Shown here piece after piece: positions 47,110 through 55,351 of a DNA stretch of 64,000 nucleotides. Location: contig NZ_JAMDLH010000011.1 in NCBI RefSeq assembly GCF_023721755.1, forward strand, positions 1-64,000, in the 5' to 3' direction. Under the pieces are notes generated by a model. It was not told the origin of the DNA. It was given only the letters and a program-made list of their open reading frames with translations, and did no database searches. A program made the translations under genes and the position numbers. How positions within the stretch are numbered: position 1 is the first letter of the stretch; each line of letters starts with the position of its first letter. The DNA is from Pleomorphomonas sp. NRK KF1. GTDB lineage: Bacteria; Pseudomonadota; Alphaproteobacteria; Rhizobiales; Pleomorphomonadaceae.

Positions 47110-47798
47110 TTCAAGGGTACCCCCTGCTTGGGCAGCCAGCCGTCGAGCAGGCGCACGCCCGCCGACGCGACCAGCGTCATGACCAGATAAAGGCCGCCGA
47201 CCATGGAGAGCGGCACGAGATAGTTGAACGTCCTGTCGCCGACGATCTTGGCGACGTTGAGCATCTCCAGCACCGTCACCACCGACAGCACCGGCACGTC
47301 CTTCATGATCGAGACGAGATAGTTGCCCATGGCCGGCACGATGCGCGGCACCGCCTGCGGCACGACGATATGGGTGAAGGTGCGGGCAGGCGTGAGGTTC
47401 AGCGCGCGCGCCGCCTCGTGCTGGTACTTGGCCACCGCCTCGATGCCGGCGCGGTACACCTCCGAGGTATAGGCGCTGTACTGGATGCCGAGCGCCAGCG
47501 TCCCGGTCATGAAGGCCGGCAGCACGATGCCGTATTCGGGCAGCACGTAGTAGAGGAAGAACAGCTGCACCAGCAGCGGCGTGTCTCGGATGAACTCGGT
47601 CATGACCGTCGCCGGCCAGGCGATGATCCGGAACGGGGCGGCCTTCAGCACGGCCCACACCAGTCCCAGCACCAGCGCCACGATGAAGCCGATCACCGTC
47701 GCCTGGATCGTCACCCACATGCCGATCAGAAGGATCGGAAGGATGGAGGCGGCATAGGCCGCGGGACTCGAAAGGTCCCATTCGAAACCGAACAGCAT
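47106..47798 (-). CDS. ehuD: Ectoine/hydroxyectoine ABC transporter, permease subunit EhuD
   Basis: 230 residues, five to six membrane helices of the His/Glu/Gln permease type. The cytoplasmic EAA-like loop that couples to the ATPase is [31 protein letters not shown]. Together with EhuC it forms the membrane channel. Three bases separate it from ehuC, and its stop overlaps the ehuA start. Confidence 0.92.
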   Translation of the reverse strand: MLFGFEWDLSSPAAYAASILPILLIGMWVTIQATVIGFIVALVLGLVWAVLKAAPFRIIAWPATVMTEFIRDTPLLVQLFFLYYVLPEYGIVLPAFMTGTLALGIQYSAYTSEVYRAGIEAVAKYQHEAARALNLTPARTFTHIVVPQAVPRIVPAMGNYLVSIMKDVPVLSVVTVLEMLNVAKIVGDRTFNYLVPLSMVGGLYLVMTLVASAGVRLLDGWLPKQGVPLK

Positions 47799-47801
47799 GG
47801 C

Positions 47802-48473
47802 CTAGCTCCTCGCCCTGCGCCAACGGGTGACGTAGCGCTCCAGGCCGCGCATCATGACCGTGAGAACCAGCGCCATGCCGAAGTACATCACCAGCAGCAT
47901 CGAGTAGATCGTGGTGCTGTCCTGGGTGTAGTTGCGGATCTGCTCGGCCCTGAACGTCAGGTCGCCGAGGCTGATGAGCGAAACCAGCGCGGTATCCTTG
48001 AGGTTCTGAACGGCAAGATTGCCGAAGGGCGGCATCATCTCCGGAATGGCCTGCGGGATCACGATGTCCCACAGCGTCTGCCGTTCGCTGAAGTTCAGCG
48101 CCCGCGCCGCTTCGCGCTGGTCCTGATGGACGGCCGTGATGGCGCCCCGAACCACCTCGGCGCCATAGGCTCCGATGTTGAGGCTGAGCGCCAGCACGCC
48201 GGCAAGAACCGGGGGAAGCCGCAGGTCGAGGCCCATCGCACTGCCGGCGAGCGGCAAGGCAAAGTACAGCCAGAAAAGCTGAACCAGCAGCGAGGTTCCG
48301 CGGAAAAGTTCAATATATGCCACGCAAATGGCGTTGATCGCCCGGTTGCGGGATAGCTTGCCGATGCCGGAGGCAAAGGCAAGCATGGCGCCCAGGACCG
48401 TCGAGTACAGCGTCAGCTGGACGGTGACCCAGGCGCCCTGCATCAGCGGCGCAATATAGTCTGTCAATTGCAT
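47802..48473 (-). CDS. ehuC: Ectoine/hydroxyectoine ABC transporter, permease subunit EhuC
   Basis: 223 residues, membrane helices as in EhuD, with the coupling loop [32 protein letters not shown]. The N-terminus [32 protein letters not shown] is typical of the family. The gap to ehuB (48474-48656) holds a hairpin and a likely ribosome site but no gene. Confidence 0.92.
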   Translation of the reverse strand: MQLTDYIAPLMQGAWVTVQLTLYSTVLGAMLAFASGIGKLSRNRAINAICVAYIELFRGTSLLVQLFWLYFALPLAGSAMGLDLRLPPVLAGVLALSLNIGAYGAEVVRGAITAVHQDQREAARALNFSERQTLWDIVIPQAIPEMMPPFGNLAVQNLKDTALVSLISLGDLTFRAEQIRNYTQDSTTIYSMLLVMYFGMALVLTVMMRGLERYVTRWRRARS

Positions 48474-48608
48474 GAATTGATCCAGCCTACTTGGGCATCA
48501 TCCGACCGGAGTGTCGCGAGGATCGATAAGATGATGCTTCCAAAACAAATCTTGGAGCGTCGATCCGATGCAACGAGCCGGACGCGCTCTGGAGGTGTAA
48601 CGCGCCAA

Positions 48609-48632
48609 GGGCGGGCGCCGAAGCACCCGCCC
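48609..48632 (-). terminator. Intercistronic hairpin between ehuB and ehuC
   Basis: gggcggg (48609-48615) and cccgccc (48626-48632) form a perfect 7-bp stem with a ten-base loop, 25 bases after the ehuB stop, with no T-run. Such hairpins after a binding-protein gene usually protect its mRNA or cause partial termination, giving more binding protein than permease. It is most likely that, and not a full stop. Confidence 0.55.
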
Positions 48633-48656
48633 AAAGCAGCTTTCGGGAGAGATCGG

Positions 48657-49520
48657 CTACTCGGCGGCGCAGAGCTCGGCCGTCGTGTGCTTGCCCGAAC
48701 CGTCGACATCGGCCTGGGTGAAGCCGTAGCCGGTCAGGACCTTGGACCACTCGGGCGTCTGCTTGTACTTGGCGAGGGCGTCATTGACGGCGTCGCGCAA
48801 TTCCTCGTTGCCCATGGCGAAGGTGAAGCCGCCCCAGCTGCGCACTTCCTCGCCATCGATCACCGGATCGGTGAACTCGCCGGCAACCTCGACTCCCTTG
48901 CCCTGCTCGGCAAGGCCGCTCACGGTCAGGCCGGTGGCGGCGTAAGCGTCGGCGCGGCCAGTCGACACCGTCGAGATGGCGTCGGCATTGGAAGCGATGG
49001 TCACCAGGCTGCCTTCCGACACGCCCAGCTTCTGCATCATCTCCAACTGATCGGCGCCGGCCATGATGGCCACCTTCAGGTCCTGCTTTTCGGCGAAGTC
49101 GGCATAGGCGTGAATGCCCTTGGGGTTGCCCTCGGCCACCAGCAGCCCTTCGCCGTAGGACGTATTGGGCTCGGAGAACAACACCTGACCGCAGCGATCG
49201 GGAAGGATCGCCATCTCGGCGGCGACCATGTCGAAGCGGTCGGCCTTCAGGCCCGGAATGAGCGAGGAGAAGTTGGTGGTGACCCACTCGATCTTCTCGA
49301 TGCCGAGTTCCTTCATCAGCGCCTTGGCGACGTCCGGACCGGCCCCCTTCGCCTCGCCCTGCGGGTCGACATAGCCGTAGGGAATCTCGTTGGCGACGGC
49401 GATGCGGATCGTCCCGTCTTCGCGGATCTTCTCAAGCGACGCGGCGCTGGCCGCGCCGGCCACCGCCATGAGGGCCAGCGTGGAAACCGCCAGCATGGTC
49501 GTCTTGTTCAAAATGGTCAT
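48657..49520 (-). CDS. ehuB: Ectoine/hydroxyectoine-binding periplasmic protein
   Basis: 287 residues. Signal peptide at ~1-27 (TMLAVSTLALMAVAGAASA), then a two-lobed family-3 solute-binding fold (IRIAVANEIPYGYVDPQGEAKGAGPDVAKAL ... RFDMVAAEMAILPDRC). Feeds solute to EhuCD. It follows the aspartokinase gene by 64 bases, so it is either in the same transcript or has a small promoter of its own. Specificity is inferred from the setting and from similarity to the EhuB family. Confidence 0.9.
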   Translation of the reverse strand: MTILNKTTMLAVSTLALMAVAGAASAASLEKIREDGTIRIAVANEIPYGYVDPQGEAKGAGPDVAKALMKELGIEKIEWVTTNFSSLIPGLKADRFDMVAAEMAILPDRCGQVLFSEPNTSYGEGLLVAEGNPKGIHAYADFAEKQDLKVAIMAGADQLEMMQKLGVSEGSLVTIASNADAISTVSTGRADAYAATGLTVSGLAEQGKGVEVAGEFTDPVIDGEEVRSWGGFTFAMGNEELRDAVNDALAKYKQTPEWSKVLTGYGFTQADVDGSGKHTTAELCAAE

Positions 49521-49584
49521 GTCGTCCTCCTTTAATTGGATAGGAAATGTCCGGTCTCACCCCGTTGATGACGACCGGTTACGG

Positions 49585-51042
49585 TCAGGCGACCGCGGAA
49601 AGTCGTGCCGGTTCCGCCTGCGCCCAGTCCTCGACCAGCCCCTTGTGCAGCGCCGAGATCGCGGCCTCGAAATCGGTTGGTTCGACGACGATCTGCAGGT
49701 CGACCTTGCGGATGAGGTCGTGCACGCCGAGCGGGTGAATGCCGGCCGCCGCCAGGACGCCGATGGCGCTCGTCAGGATCGAGTTGTCGCCGATGTTGCG
49801 ACCGATCGCCGAGACGAGCGACACCTTGCGCAGGGTCATCTGAGCGGTTGGGAAAGCCTTGGCGAGGTCGGCCTGGACTGCCTCGATCGCCTTCGCCTTG
49901 CCCTTGAGGAAGTGGGTGATGGTGTTGGCATTCGACGTCTTGGAGAGAATGCCGACCCTGTGGCGCTTCAGCGCGTCGAGGATCGCGGAATCGTAGCCCT
50001 TCACCCCCACCATGTCCTGGTCGTGGAACTCGAAGGCGAAGACGTTCCGGATGCCGGTCACGATCTCCACCTCCGGCGCGCCGGCCCCGAGGTCGGCGCG
50101 AAACACCGTTCCCTCGTGTTCCGGCTCGAAGGCGTTCTTGACGCGGAGAGGAATCCCGGCCTGCCGCAACCCCTTGGCCGCGCGCGGATGGATCGCTTCC
50201 ATGCCCAGGTTGGAGAGCTGGTCGGCGACATCGTAGTTGGTTTCGCCGATCACCCGCACGTTCTCCAGCCCAACCACGCAAGGGTCGGCCGAGGAGAGAT
50301 GGAACTCCTTGTGAATGATCGCCTCGCGCGCGCCCGTGACCACGGCCACCCGCGACAGGGTGACCTCGCTGTAGCCCCGGTCATAGGTGCCCATCAGCAC
50401 CTCGCGGCACTGCGCATAGCCGGTGACGATGGGGAGCTCGGACGCGACGTCGACATCGGCAAAGCCGTGCTCGATCACCTCGTCGAGCGGCAATTCGCGG
50501 TCGTCGCGCCAGCCCGTGAGGTCGACGAGACGCGAACGAACCCCGCGCCGGTCGAGCAGCAGCGTGGTGTTGAAGGCCGAATGCGCCTCGCCCAGCGAGG
50601 CCAGCATCTCCCGAACCGTCAGCAGGTGCTGGTCGAGCCGGAAATGGCCCGACGAGCACAGGCGCCGCAGGTCGGTCAGGCACGAGCGAACGCCTTCGAC
50701 CCGCTCGTGAACGAAGCCGTCGGCGATCCGGCGGTCATTGGCGTCGGTGAAGATGCGCTCGTTGTGCGACCGCATCTGGTCGGCGACGGCGGTCAGGGCA
50801 TCGGTCCACGCCGCGCCTGTCCCCGCGTCGGCAAAAAGGGCGTAGACCCCGGGCTTGCCGGTCTTCTTGTGTTCCAGCAGCGCGTTGGTGATGCCGGAAT
50901 AGGCCGACACCACGAAAATCCTGTTGTAGAGTGCAGCTCCCTTCCGGTCCCCGATCAACACGGTATCCAGCAGTTCGCCGGTTCGGGACATCGAGGTGCC
51001 GCCGATCTTCTCAACGGTATGGCTCATGTTCGTCTCGGTCAT
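49585..51042 (-). CDS. ask_ect: Ectoine-dedicated aspartate kinase
   Basis: 485 residues. Phosphorylates aspartate to feed aspartate-semialdehyde into ectoine synthesis. It has the N-terminal HTVEKIGGTSMSR kinase motif of the Ask_Ect group and two C-terminal ACT domains (~330-460). Ectoine-linked kinases are generally less feedback-inhibited than the general lysine/threonine enzyme, which would let flux rise under salt stress. Starts at ATG 51042; a second ATG at 51027 (MSHTVEK) is also plausible. It lies 62 bases downstream of ectD. Confidence 0.93.
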   Translation of the reverse strand: MTETNMSHTVEKIGGTSMSRTGELLDTVLIGDRKGAALYNRIFVVSAYSGITNALLEHKKTGKPGVYALFADAGTGAAWTDALTAVADQMRSHNERIFTDANDRRIADGFVHERVEGVRSCLTDLRRLCSSGHFRLDQHLLTVREMLASLGEAHSAFNTTLLLDRRGVRSRLVDLTGWRDDRELPLDEVIEHGFADVDVASELPIVTGYAQCREVLMGTYDRGYSEVTLSRVAVVTGAREAIIHKEFHLSSADPCVVGLENVRVIGETNYDVADQLSNLGMEAIHPRAAKGLRQAGIPLRVKNAFEPEHEGTVFRADLGAGAPEVEIVTGIRNVFAFEFHDQDMVGVKGYDSAILDALKRHRVGILSKTSNANTITHFLKGKAKAIEAVQADLAKAFPTAQMTLRKVSLVSAIGRNIGDNSILTSAIGVLAAAGIHPLGVHDLIRKVDLQIVVEPTDFEAAISALHKGLVEDWAQAEPARLSAVA

Positions 51043-51104
51043 GGGTTCCCAGTCGCTTCCCCGGAAAGGGAAGCGCTGCCTGTGTTGGTCGTCACTCGGT
51101 TCGA

Positions 51105-52034
51105 TCAGCCCAGCTCGCCGCTCTCGATGGCGAGCGGCGCCTGCGGATCACGCGAACTCAGGAACGCCGGTCGCGGCGCCTTGGCGGCAAAGGGAGCGCC
51201 GAGACGGTTGGACCAGGCGTTGTAGACGAAGAAGGCGTTCGAACGCGGGAACGGCGTAATGTTGCCGTTCGACCCGTGCAGGGTGTTGCAGTCGAACAGG
51301 ATCACCGTGCCGGCACGCCCGGCGGCGTAGTCGATGCCGAACTTCTCGGCCATCCGGGTCAGGCTCTCGTGGGACGGCACGCCGATTTCCTGGCGCTTCA
51401 GCGAGGTCTTGTGGTTGTCCTCCGGCGTCTCGCCGGCGCAGGCCACGAAGGTCCGGTGCGAGCCGGGGATGAGCATCAGCGGACCGTTCAGCGGGCCGTT
51501 GTCGGTCAGCAGGATCGAGGCTGAAATCGCCCGCATGCGCGGCATGCCGTCCTCGGCGTGCCAGGTCTCGAAATCGGAGTGCCAGTAGAACTCCTTGCCG
51601 GTGAAGCCCGGCTTGTAGTTGAGGCGCGACTGATGAAGGTAGACGTCGTCGTCGAGCAGGAAGCTGACACGGCCGGCAACGCGCCGATCGCGCGCGAGGC
51701 GAGCGAACAGGGCGCTCTGCTCGTCGAGGCGGAACACGGTGCGGACCTCGTCCGAATCCGGTTCGGTGATGACGTCCTCGGGCGCCAGATCGGCGCCGCC
51801 CGAGCGGAGTCCGGCCGACTCTCCCTGAAGCGCGGCGATCTCCGCTTCGGAGAACACGTTCTCGAGGATAAGGAAGCCGTTCTTGTCGAACGCCTGCATT
51901 TCGGCGCGAGTGAGCGGCGCTTCCGGGCTCCACTGCCGCCAGACGGTGGGGTCCTTGCGTTCAAGCCAGCGCTCCTGCGGCAGGCGGGTCGGATAGTCGT
52001 CTTGATTGGCGTTGTTGATGGCTGCGAGTGTCAT
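51105..52034 (-). CDS. ectD: Ectoine 5-hydroxylase
   Basis: 309 residues. Fe(II)/2-oxoglutarate-dependent dioxygenase that makes 5-hydroxyectoine. The iron facial triad is His152 and Asp154 (FYWHSDFETW) and His253 (CNTLHGSNGN). The EctD-specific segment around YLHQSRLNYKPGFTGKEF is intact. ATG 52034, seven bases after AAAGG, gives the normal length. It follows ectC by 40 bases, which means the strain can make both ectoine and hydroxyectoine. Confidence 0.96.
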   Translation of the reverse strand: MTLAAINNANQDDYPTRLPQERWLERKDPTVWRQWSPEAPLTRAEMQAFDKNGFLILENVFSEAEIAALQGESAGLRSGGADLAPEDVITEPDSDEVRTVFRLDEQSALFARLARDRRVAGRVSFLLDDDVYLHQSRLNYKPGFTGKEFYWHSDFETWHAEDGMPRMRAISASILLTDNGPLNGPLMLIPGSHRTFVACAGETPEDNHKTSLKRQEIGVPSHESLTRMAEKFGIDYAAGRAGTVILFDCNTLHGSNGNITPFPRSNAFFVYNAWSNRLGAPFAAKAPRPAFLSSRDPQAPLAIESGELG

Positions 52035-52074
52035 GTCGACGCCTTTCATTGTTCGGTTGGAAAGCGGGACGGGC

Positions 52075-52464
52075 TCACGCGTCTTCGAGGGGAGCGTAGG
52101 AGCCATCGGCGCGATGGACCTCCTGGCCGCTCACCGGCGGGTTGAAGCAGCAGGCCATGACCATCTCGCTATGGGCCGACAGTTGATGCCGGTCGTTGAG
52201 ATCGAGCGCATACATGACGCCCGGCCGGATCTGATGAACCACCCCGGTGTCGAGCTCCTCGATGGTGCCCTCCCCCGAGATGCAGTAGACGCTCTCGAAG
52301 TGGTGCTTGTAGTGGAACACGTGGCTGGTACCGGCGTAGATACGGGTGATGTGAAAGCTGAAGCCCATGGCGTCGCCCGCCAGCAGCAGGCGCGTACTGT
52401 CCCAGCCGTCGGCCTTGACCAGACGATCGGTGCCGCGGGTTTGGGTGAGCTCTCTGACGATCAT
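52075..52464 (-). CDS. ectC: L-ectoine synthase
   Basis: 129 residues, cupin fold. Closes N-gamma-acetyl-diaminobutyrate to ectoine. The start [20 protein letters not shown] and the cupin core [25 protein letters not shown] (metal and substrate pocket) are diagnostic, ending [15 protein letters not shown]. Starts at 52464, just after the ectB stop at 52479 with a 14-base gap holding the ribosome site AAGGAG. Confidence 0.96.
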   Translation of the reverse strand: MIVRELTQTRGTDRLVKADGWDSTRLLLAGDAMGFSFHITRIYAGTSHVFHYKHHFESVYCISGEGTIEELDTGVVHQIRPGVMYALDLNDRHQLSAHSEMVMACCFNPPVSGQEVHRADGSYAPLEDA

Positions 52465-52478
52465 TGTTTCGTTTCTCC

Positions 52479-53768
52479 TTATTCGGCCGCTGCCCGGCGT
52501 GCCCCCAAGACCGAGCCGAAGGCCGCTTCCATGATGTCGAGACCGGCGGCGAGGTCCGCCTTGGCAATGGTGAGCGGGGCAAGCACCTTGACGACCTCGT
52601 CGAAGCTGCCGGAGGTCTCGATGATCAGACCGTTGTCGAAGCAACGCCTGCAGATGGCGGAGGCCTGCTCGCCGCTGCCGGTTTCGATGCCCAGCATCAT
52701 GCCGCGCCCCTTGACGCGCAGGCCGTACTCGTCGGCGATGGCTTCGAGGCGACGGGCGAGATACCCCGCCTTCTCGGCCACCTCGTCGGCAAAGCCGCCG
52801 TCGGCCCAGAACTTCTCCAGTGCCGCCGCCGCCGTGATGAAGGCATGGTTGTTGCCTCGGAAGGTCCCGTTGTGCTCGGCCGGCTTCCAGACGTCGTACT
52901 GCGGCTTGATCAGCGTCACCGCCAACGGCAATCCCATGCCGGACAGAGACTTGGCCATGGTGACGATGTCGGGCTTCAACCCCATGCCGTCGAACGAGAA
53001 GAAGCCGCCGGTGCGGCCGCAGCCGGCCTGGATGTCGTCGATGATGAACAGCGCCCCATGGCGATGGGCGATGTCCTGAATCTGGCGCAGCCACTCCGGC
53101 GATGCCGCGTTGAGCCCGCCTTCGCCCTGCACCGTTTCCACGATGATGGCCGCCGGCGCGTCGATGCCGCTGGAGGGATCGGACAACTGGCTGTCCAGGA
53201 GATCAGCGGTGTTGATGTCGGGGCCGTAGTAGCCGTCGAAGGCCGCCCGGGTGACGCCGGACAGCGGCGTCGCCGCCCCGCCCCGGTGCTTGCCGTTGCC
53301 CGTCGCCGCCAGCGCCCCCAGCGTCACGCCGTGAAAGCCGTTGGTGAAGGAGATGACGTTGTCGCGGCCCGTGACCTTGCGCGCCAGCTTCAACGAGGCC
53401 TCCACCGCGTTGGCGCCGGTCGGCCCCGTGAACTGGACCCGATGGTCCAGCCCGCGCGGCTTGAGGATCAGGCGTTCGAAACTCGAAAGGAACAGCTCCT
53501 TGGCCTGGGTGAACATGTCCAGGCCGTGCGCGATCCCGTCATGCGTGACGTAATCGATCAACGCCGCCTTGAGGTCGGGGTCGTTGTGCCCGTAGTTCAG
53601 GCTCGAACAGCCGGCCAGGAAGTCGATGTAGGACTGTCCCTCGCTGTCGTAGATCCTGGCGCCCAATGCCCTGTCGAACATTTTGGGGAAGCTTCGCGAA
53701 TAGGATCGAACCCGGCTCTCGACACGATCGAACGTGGCAAGGGTCGTTACGTTTGATGATTTTGTCAT
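52479..53768 (-). CDS. ectB: Diaminobutyrate-2-oxoglutarate transaminase
   Basis: 429 residues, class III PLP aminotransferase. Makes 2,4-diaminobutyrate from aspartate semialdehyde and glutamate. The PLP lysine lies in [49 protein letters not shown] and [14 protein letters not shown] are the family motifs. ATG 53768 follows AGGAG at nine bases; TTG 53798 is rejected. First of four ect genes after ectA, with 51 bases between ectA and ectB. Confidence 0.96.
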   Translation of the reverse strand: MTKSSNVTTLATFDRVESRVRSYSRSFPKMFDRALGARIYDSEGQSYIDFLAGCSSLNYGHNDPDLKAALIDYVTHDGIAHGLDMFTQAKELFLSSFERLILKPRGLDHRVQFTGPTGANAVEASLKLARKVTGRDNVISFTNGFHGVTLGALAATGNGKHRGGAATPLSGVTRAAFDGYYGPDINTADLLDSQLSDPSSGIDAPAAIIVETVQGEGGLNAASPEWLRQIQDIAHRHGALFIIDDIQAGCGRTGGFFSFDGMGLKPDIVTMAKSLSGMGLPLAVTLIKPQYDVWKPAEHNGTFRGNNHAFITAAAALEKFWADGGFADEVAEKAGYLARRLEAIADEYGLRVKGRGMMLGIETGSGEQASAICRRCFDNGLIIETSGSFDEVVKVLAPLTIAKADLAAGLDIMEAAFGSVLGARRAAAE

Positions 53769-53819
53769 TGGCGCGTCTCCTCTGTTTTTTGTGGACAAGA
53801 GTGGCGTGCGAAACGTGGA

Positions 53820-54377
53820 TCAGCCCCTCAGGGACGCGACCCGGTCCTGTCTGAACGGCCCGATCGTCAGGGCGATCTCGCTGTCGTGGGCGCCGCCGAA
53901 GTGGATATCCCGCGAGAAGAGTTCGGATCGCCGCGTCTCGGCGTCCATCGCCCGGGCCACGGAATCGAACAGGGCCCAGGATGCGGCGTTAGCCTCGGTG
54001 ATGGTGCACTCGAGGTAGCGGACATGGCTTGAGGTACGTCGAGCCAGTACGTCCGCGATGAGGCGCCTGCCCAAACCCTGCCCGCGAGCACGCTGGCCGA
54101 CGCAAATCTGCCAGACGAACAACGTGTCCCCACGTTGTGGAGGCACGTAACCGGACAACCACCCCACGACCGAACCATCCAGCTCGGCAATGGCGCAGGT
54201 CGAAGCGAAATGGCTGCACTGCAACAAGTTGCAGTAGAGCGAGTTCTTGTCGAGCGACGGGGTCGAGTCGATCAGGCTCCAGACGCCCGGACCGTCGCTC
54301 GCTCGGGGCACCCTGACCACGGGCGCCTTTTTGCGCCACGTGTCTGTAGCTGTCAAAATGGATTCGCCGTAAATCAT
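53820..54377 (-). CDS. ectA: L-2,4-diaminobutyrate acetyltransferase
   Basis: 185 residues, GNAT fold. Acetylates diaminobutyrate at N-gamma. The family marks are VWSLIDSTPSLDKNSLYCNLLQCSHFASTCAIAE and the acetyl-CoA motif QRARGQGLGRRLIADVL with ITEANAASWALF. ATG 54377 has no clear ribosome site upstream: the bases before it form a candidate promoter and operator, so either a leaderless start or a later start (for example within the first ~10 codons) is possible. First gene of the ectABCD-ask-ehuBCDA run. Confidence 0.94.
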   Translation of the reverse strand: MIYGESILTATDTWRKKAPVVRVPRASDGPGVWSLIDSTPSLDKNSLYCNLLQCSHFASTCAIAELDGSVVGWLSGYVPPQRGDTLFVWQICVGQRARGQGLGRRLIADVLARRTSSHVRYLECTITEANAASWALFDSVARAMDAETRRSELFSRDIHFGGAHDSEIALTIGPFRQDRVASLRG

Positions 54378-54384
54378 GGCTACA

Positions 54385-54411
54385 ACTTAGCTACAAAAAA
54401 CTAAGTGTCAA
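54385..54411. promoter_or_regulatory. Candidate EctR operator close to the ectA start
   Basis: ACTTAG (54385-54390) and CTAAGT (54401-54406) are perfect 6-bp arms ten bases apart. On the minus strand TTGACA (54411-54406) overlaps the arm, with an AT-rich stretch and TAAGTT 16 bases on as a weak -10. It lies 8 bases before the ectA ATG. Confidence 0.5.
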
Positions 54412-54543
54412 CCACCCATAGGACCGAGCAGGGGTTGAACGACGCCCGAATGTCTGGAAAATTCCTGAGAATCCGGCGTTTAGGCCCACACAAAATGTTC
54501 ATTTTCAACAAAGCGTCGAAAATTCGACGAACCAACAATATAA

Positions 54544-54575
54544 TTAGTACGAACTAACTATTTTGCGATTGTCAA
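54544..54575. promoter_or_regulatory. Candidate EctR operator and ect promoter in the divergent ectA-ectR region
   Basis: TTAGT-acga-ACTAA (54544-54557) is a perfect inverted repeat. On the minus strand TTGACA lies at 54575-54570 and TATATT-like bases follow the repeat, so the palindrome sits in a promoter pointing at ectA. Its half-sites are like the TTAGT/ACTA type reported for EctR1 in methylotrophs. A second perfect palindrome, gtcgaa-aa-ttcgac, is at 54515-54528. Confidence 0.5.
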
Positions 54576-54643
54576 CGGTGCGAGGCCGGCTTGGGTTCGG
54601 CGAGCATGCAGGGTATGATCGCACCGATGATCGATAGGGTGCC

Positions 54644-55153
54644 ATGTTGGAAGATCGGACCAAGCGTGCGTTGACCGCGATGCGCAGAATCCTGCGAACG
54701 ACGGAACTCAACAGCAAACAAGTCATGAGAGAGACCGGCCTGACGCCCTCGCAGCTCATTTTCCTGCAAATCCTCGACGAAGAGCGCGAGCAGACTGCCG
54801 GGCATGTCGCCTCCCGCATGGGCATCACACAGGCGACGACCACCGTGCTGCTTCAGAAGCTGGAAGCCATGGGCATGATCCAGCGCCGCCGGGGCGAACA
54901 TGACCGGCGTCAGGTCTGGCTGTCACTGACGGAGGCTGGAAGAAAGGCCCTCGCAATCGCGCCAAACGGGGCGCACGCCCAGTTCAACAAGCAGTTCATG
55001 GATCTTGAGGACTGGGAACAGGCCATGCTGATCGCCTCCCTGGAACGCGTCGCGGCCATGCTCGGCAATCACGAGCCGGGCGTCGCGGCGGTACTCGACG
55101 CATCAGAGCTTCTGGCGGGACAGGAGCCGGAGCGGACGGAAACCGGCAGGTGA
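54644..55153 (+). CDS. ectR: MarR family regulator of ectoine genes (EctR type)
   Basis: 169 residues. Winged-helix MarR fold: dimer helix at the start, recognition helix within HVASRMGITQATTTVLLQKLEAMGMIQRRRGEHDRRQVWLSLTEAGRK. EctR1 of methylotrophs is a MarR protein divergent from ectABC-ask that represses it at low salinity; this gene has the same fold and position, so the same role is likely. ATG 54644 has no strong ribosome site. The 198-base gap after it holds no gene I can support. Confidence 0.87.
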   Translation: MLEDRTKRALTAMRRILRTTELNSKQVMRETGLTPSQLIFLQILDEEREQTAGHVASRMGITQATTTVLLQKLEAMGMIQRRRGEHDRRQVWLSLTEAGRKALAIAPNGAHAQFNKQFMDLEDWEQAMLIASLERVAAMLGNHEPGVAAVLDASELLAGQEPERTETGR

Positions 55154-55351
55154 CCCTGCCCCACTCGCAATCGCCGGCCCGGCCTTCGGGCATGCGTCGG
55201 CGGTGATCATGGGCGGCCTCCCTGTCATAAAAACCGATCCTCGCCGTGCAAAACTACCCGTCATGGCTTGAAGCCGACAGACGGAACACGCCAAGATTGC
55301 CTGAGCGACCGCGCCACACGGCCGGCGCCGCATGAACGGGGAGACAGGAGC

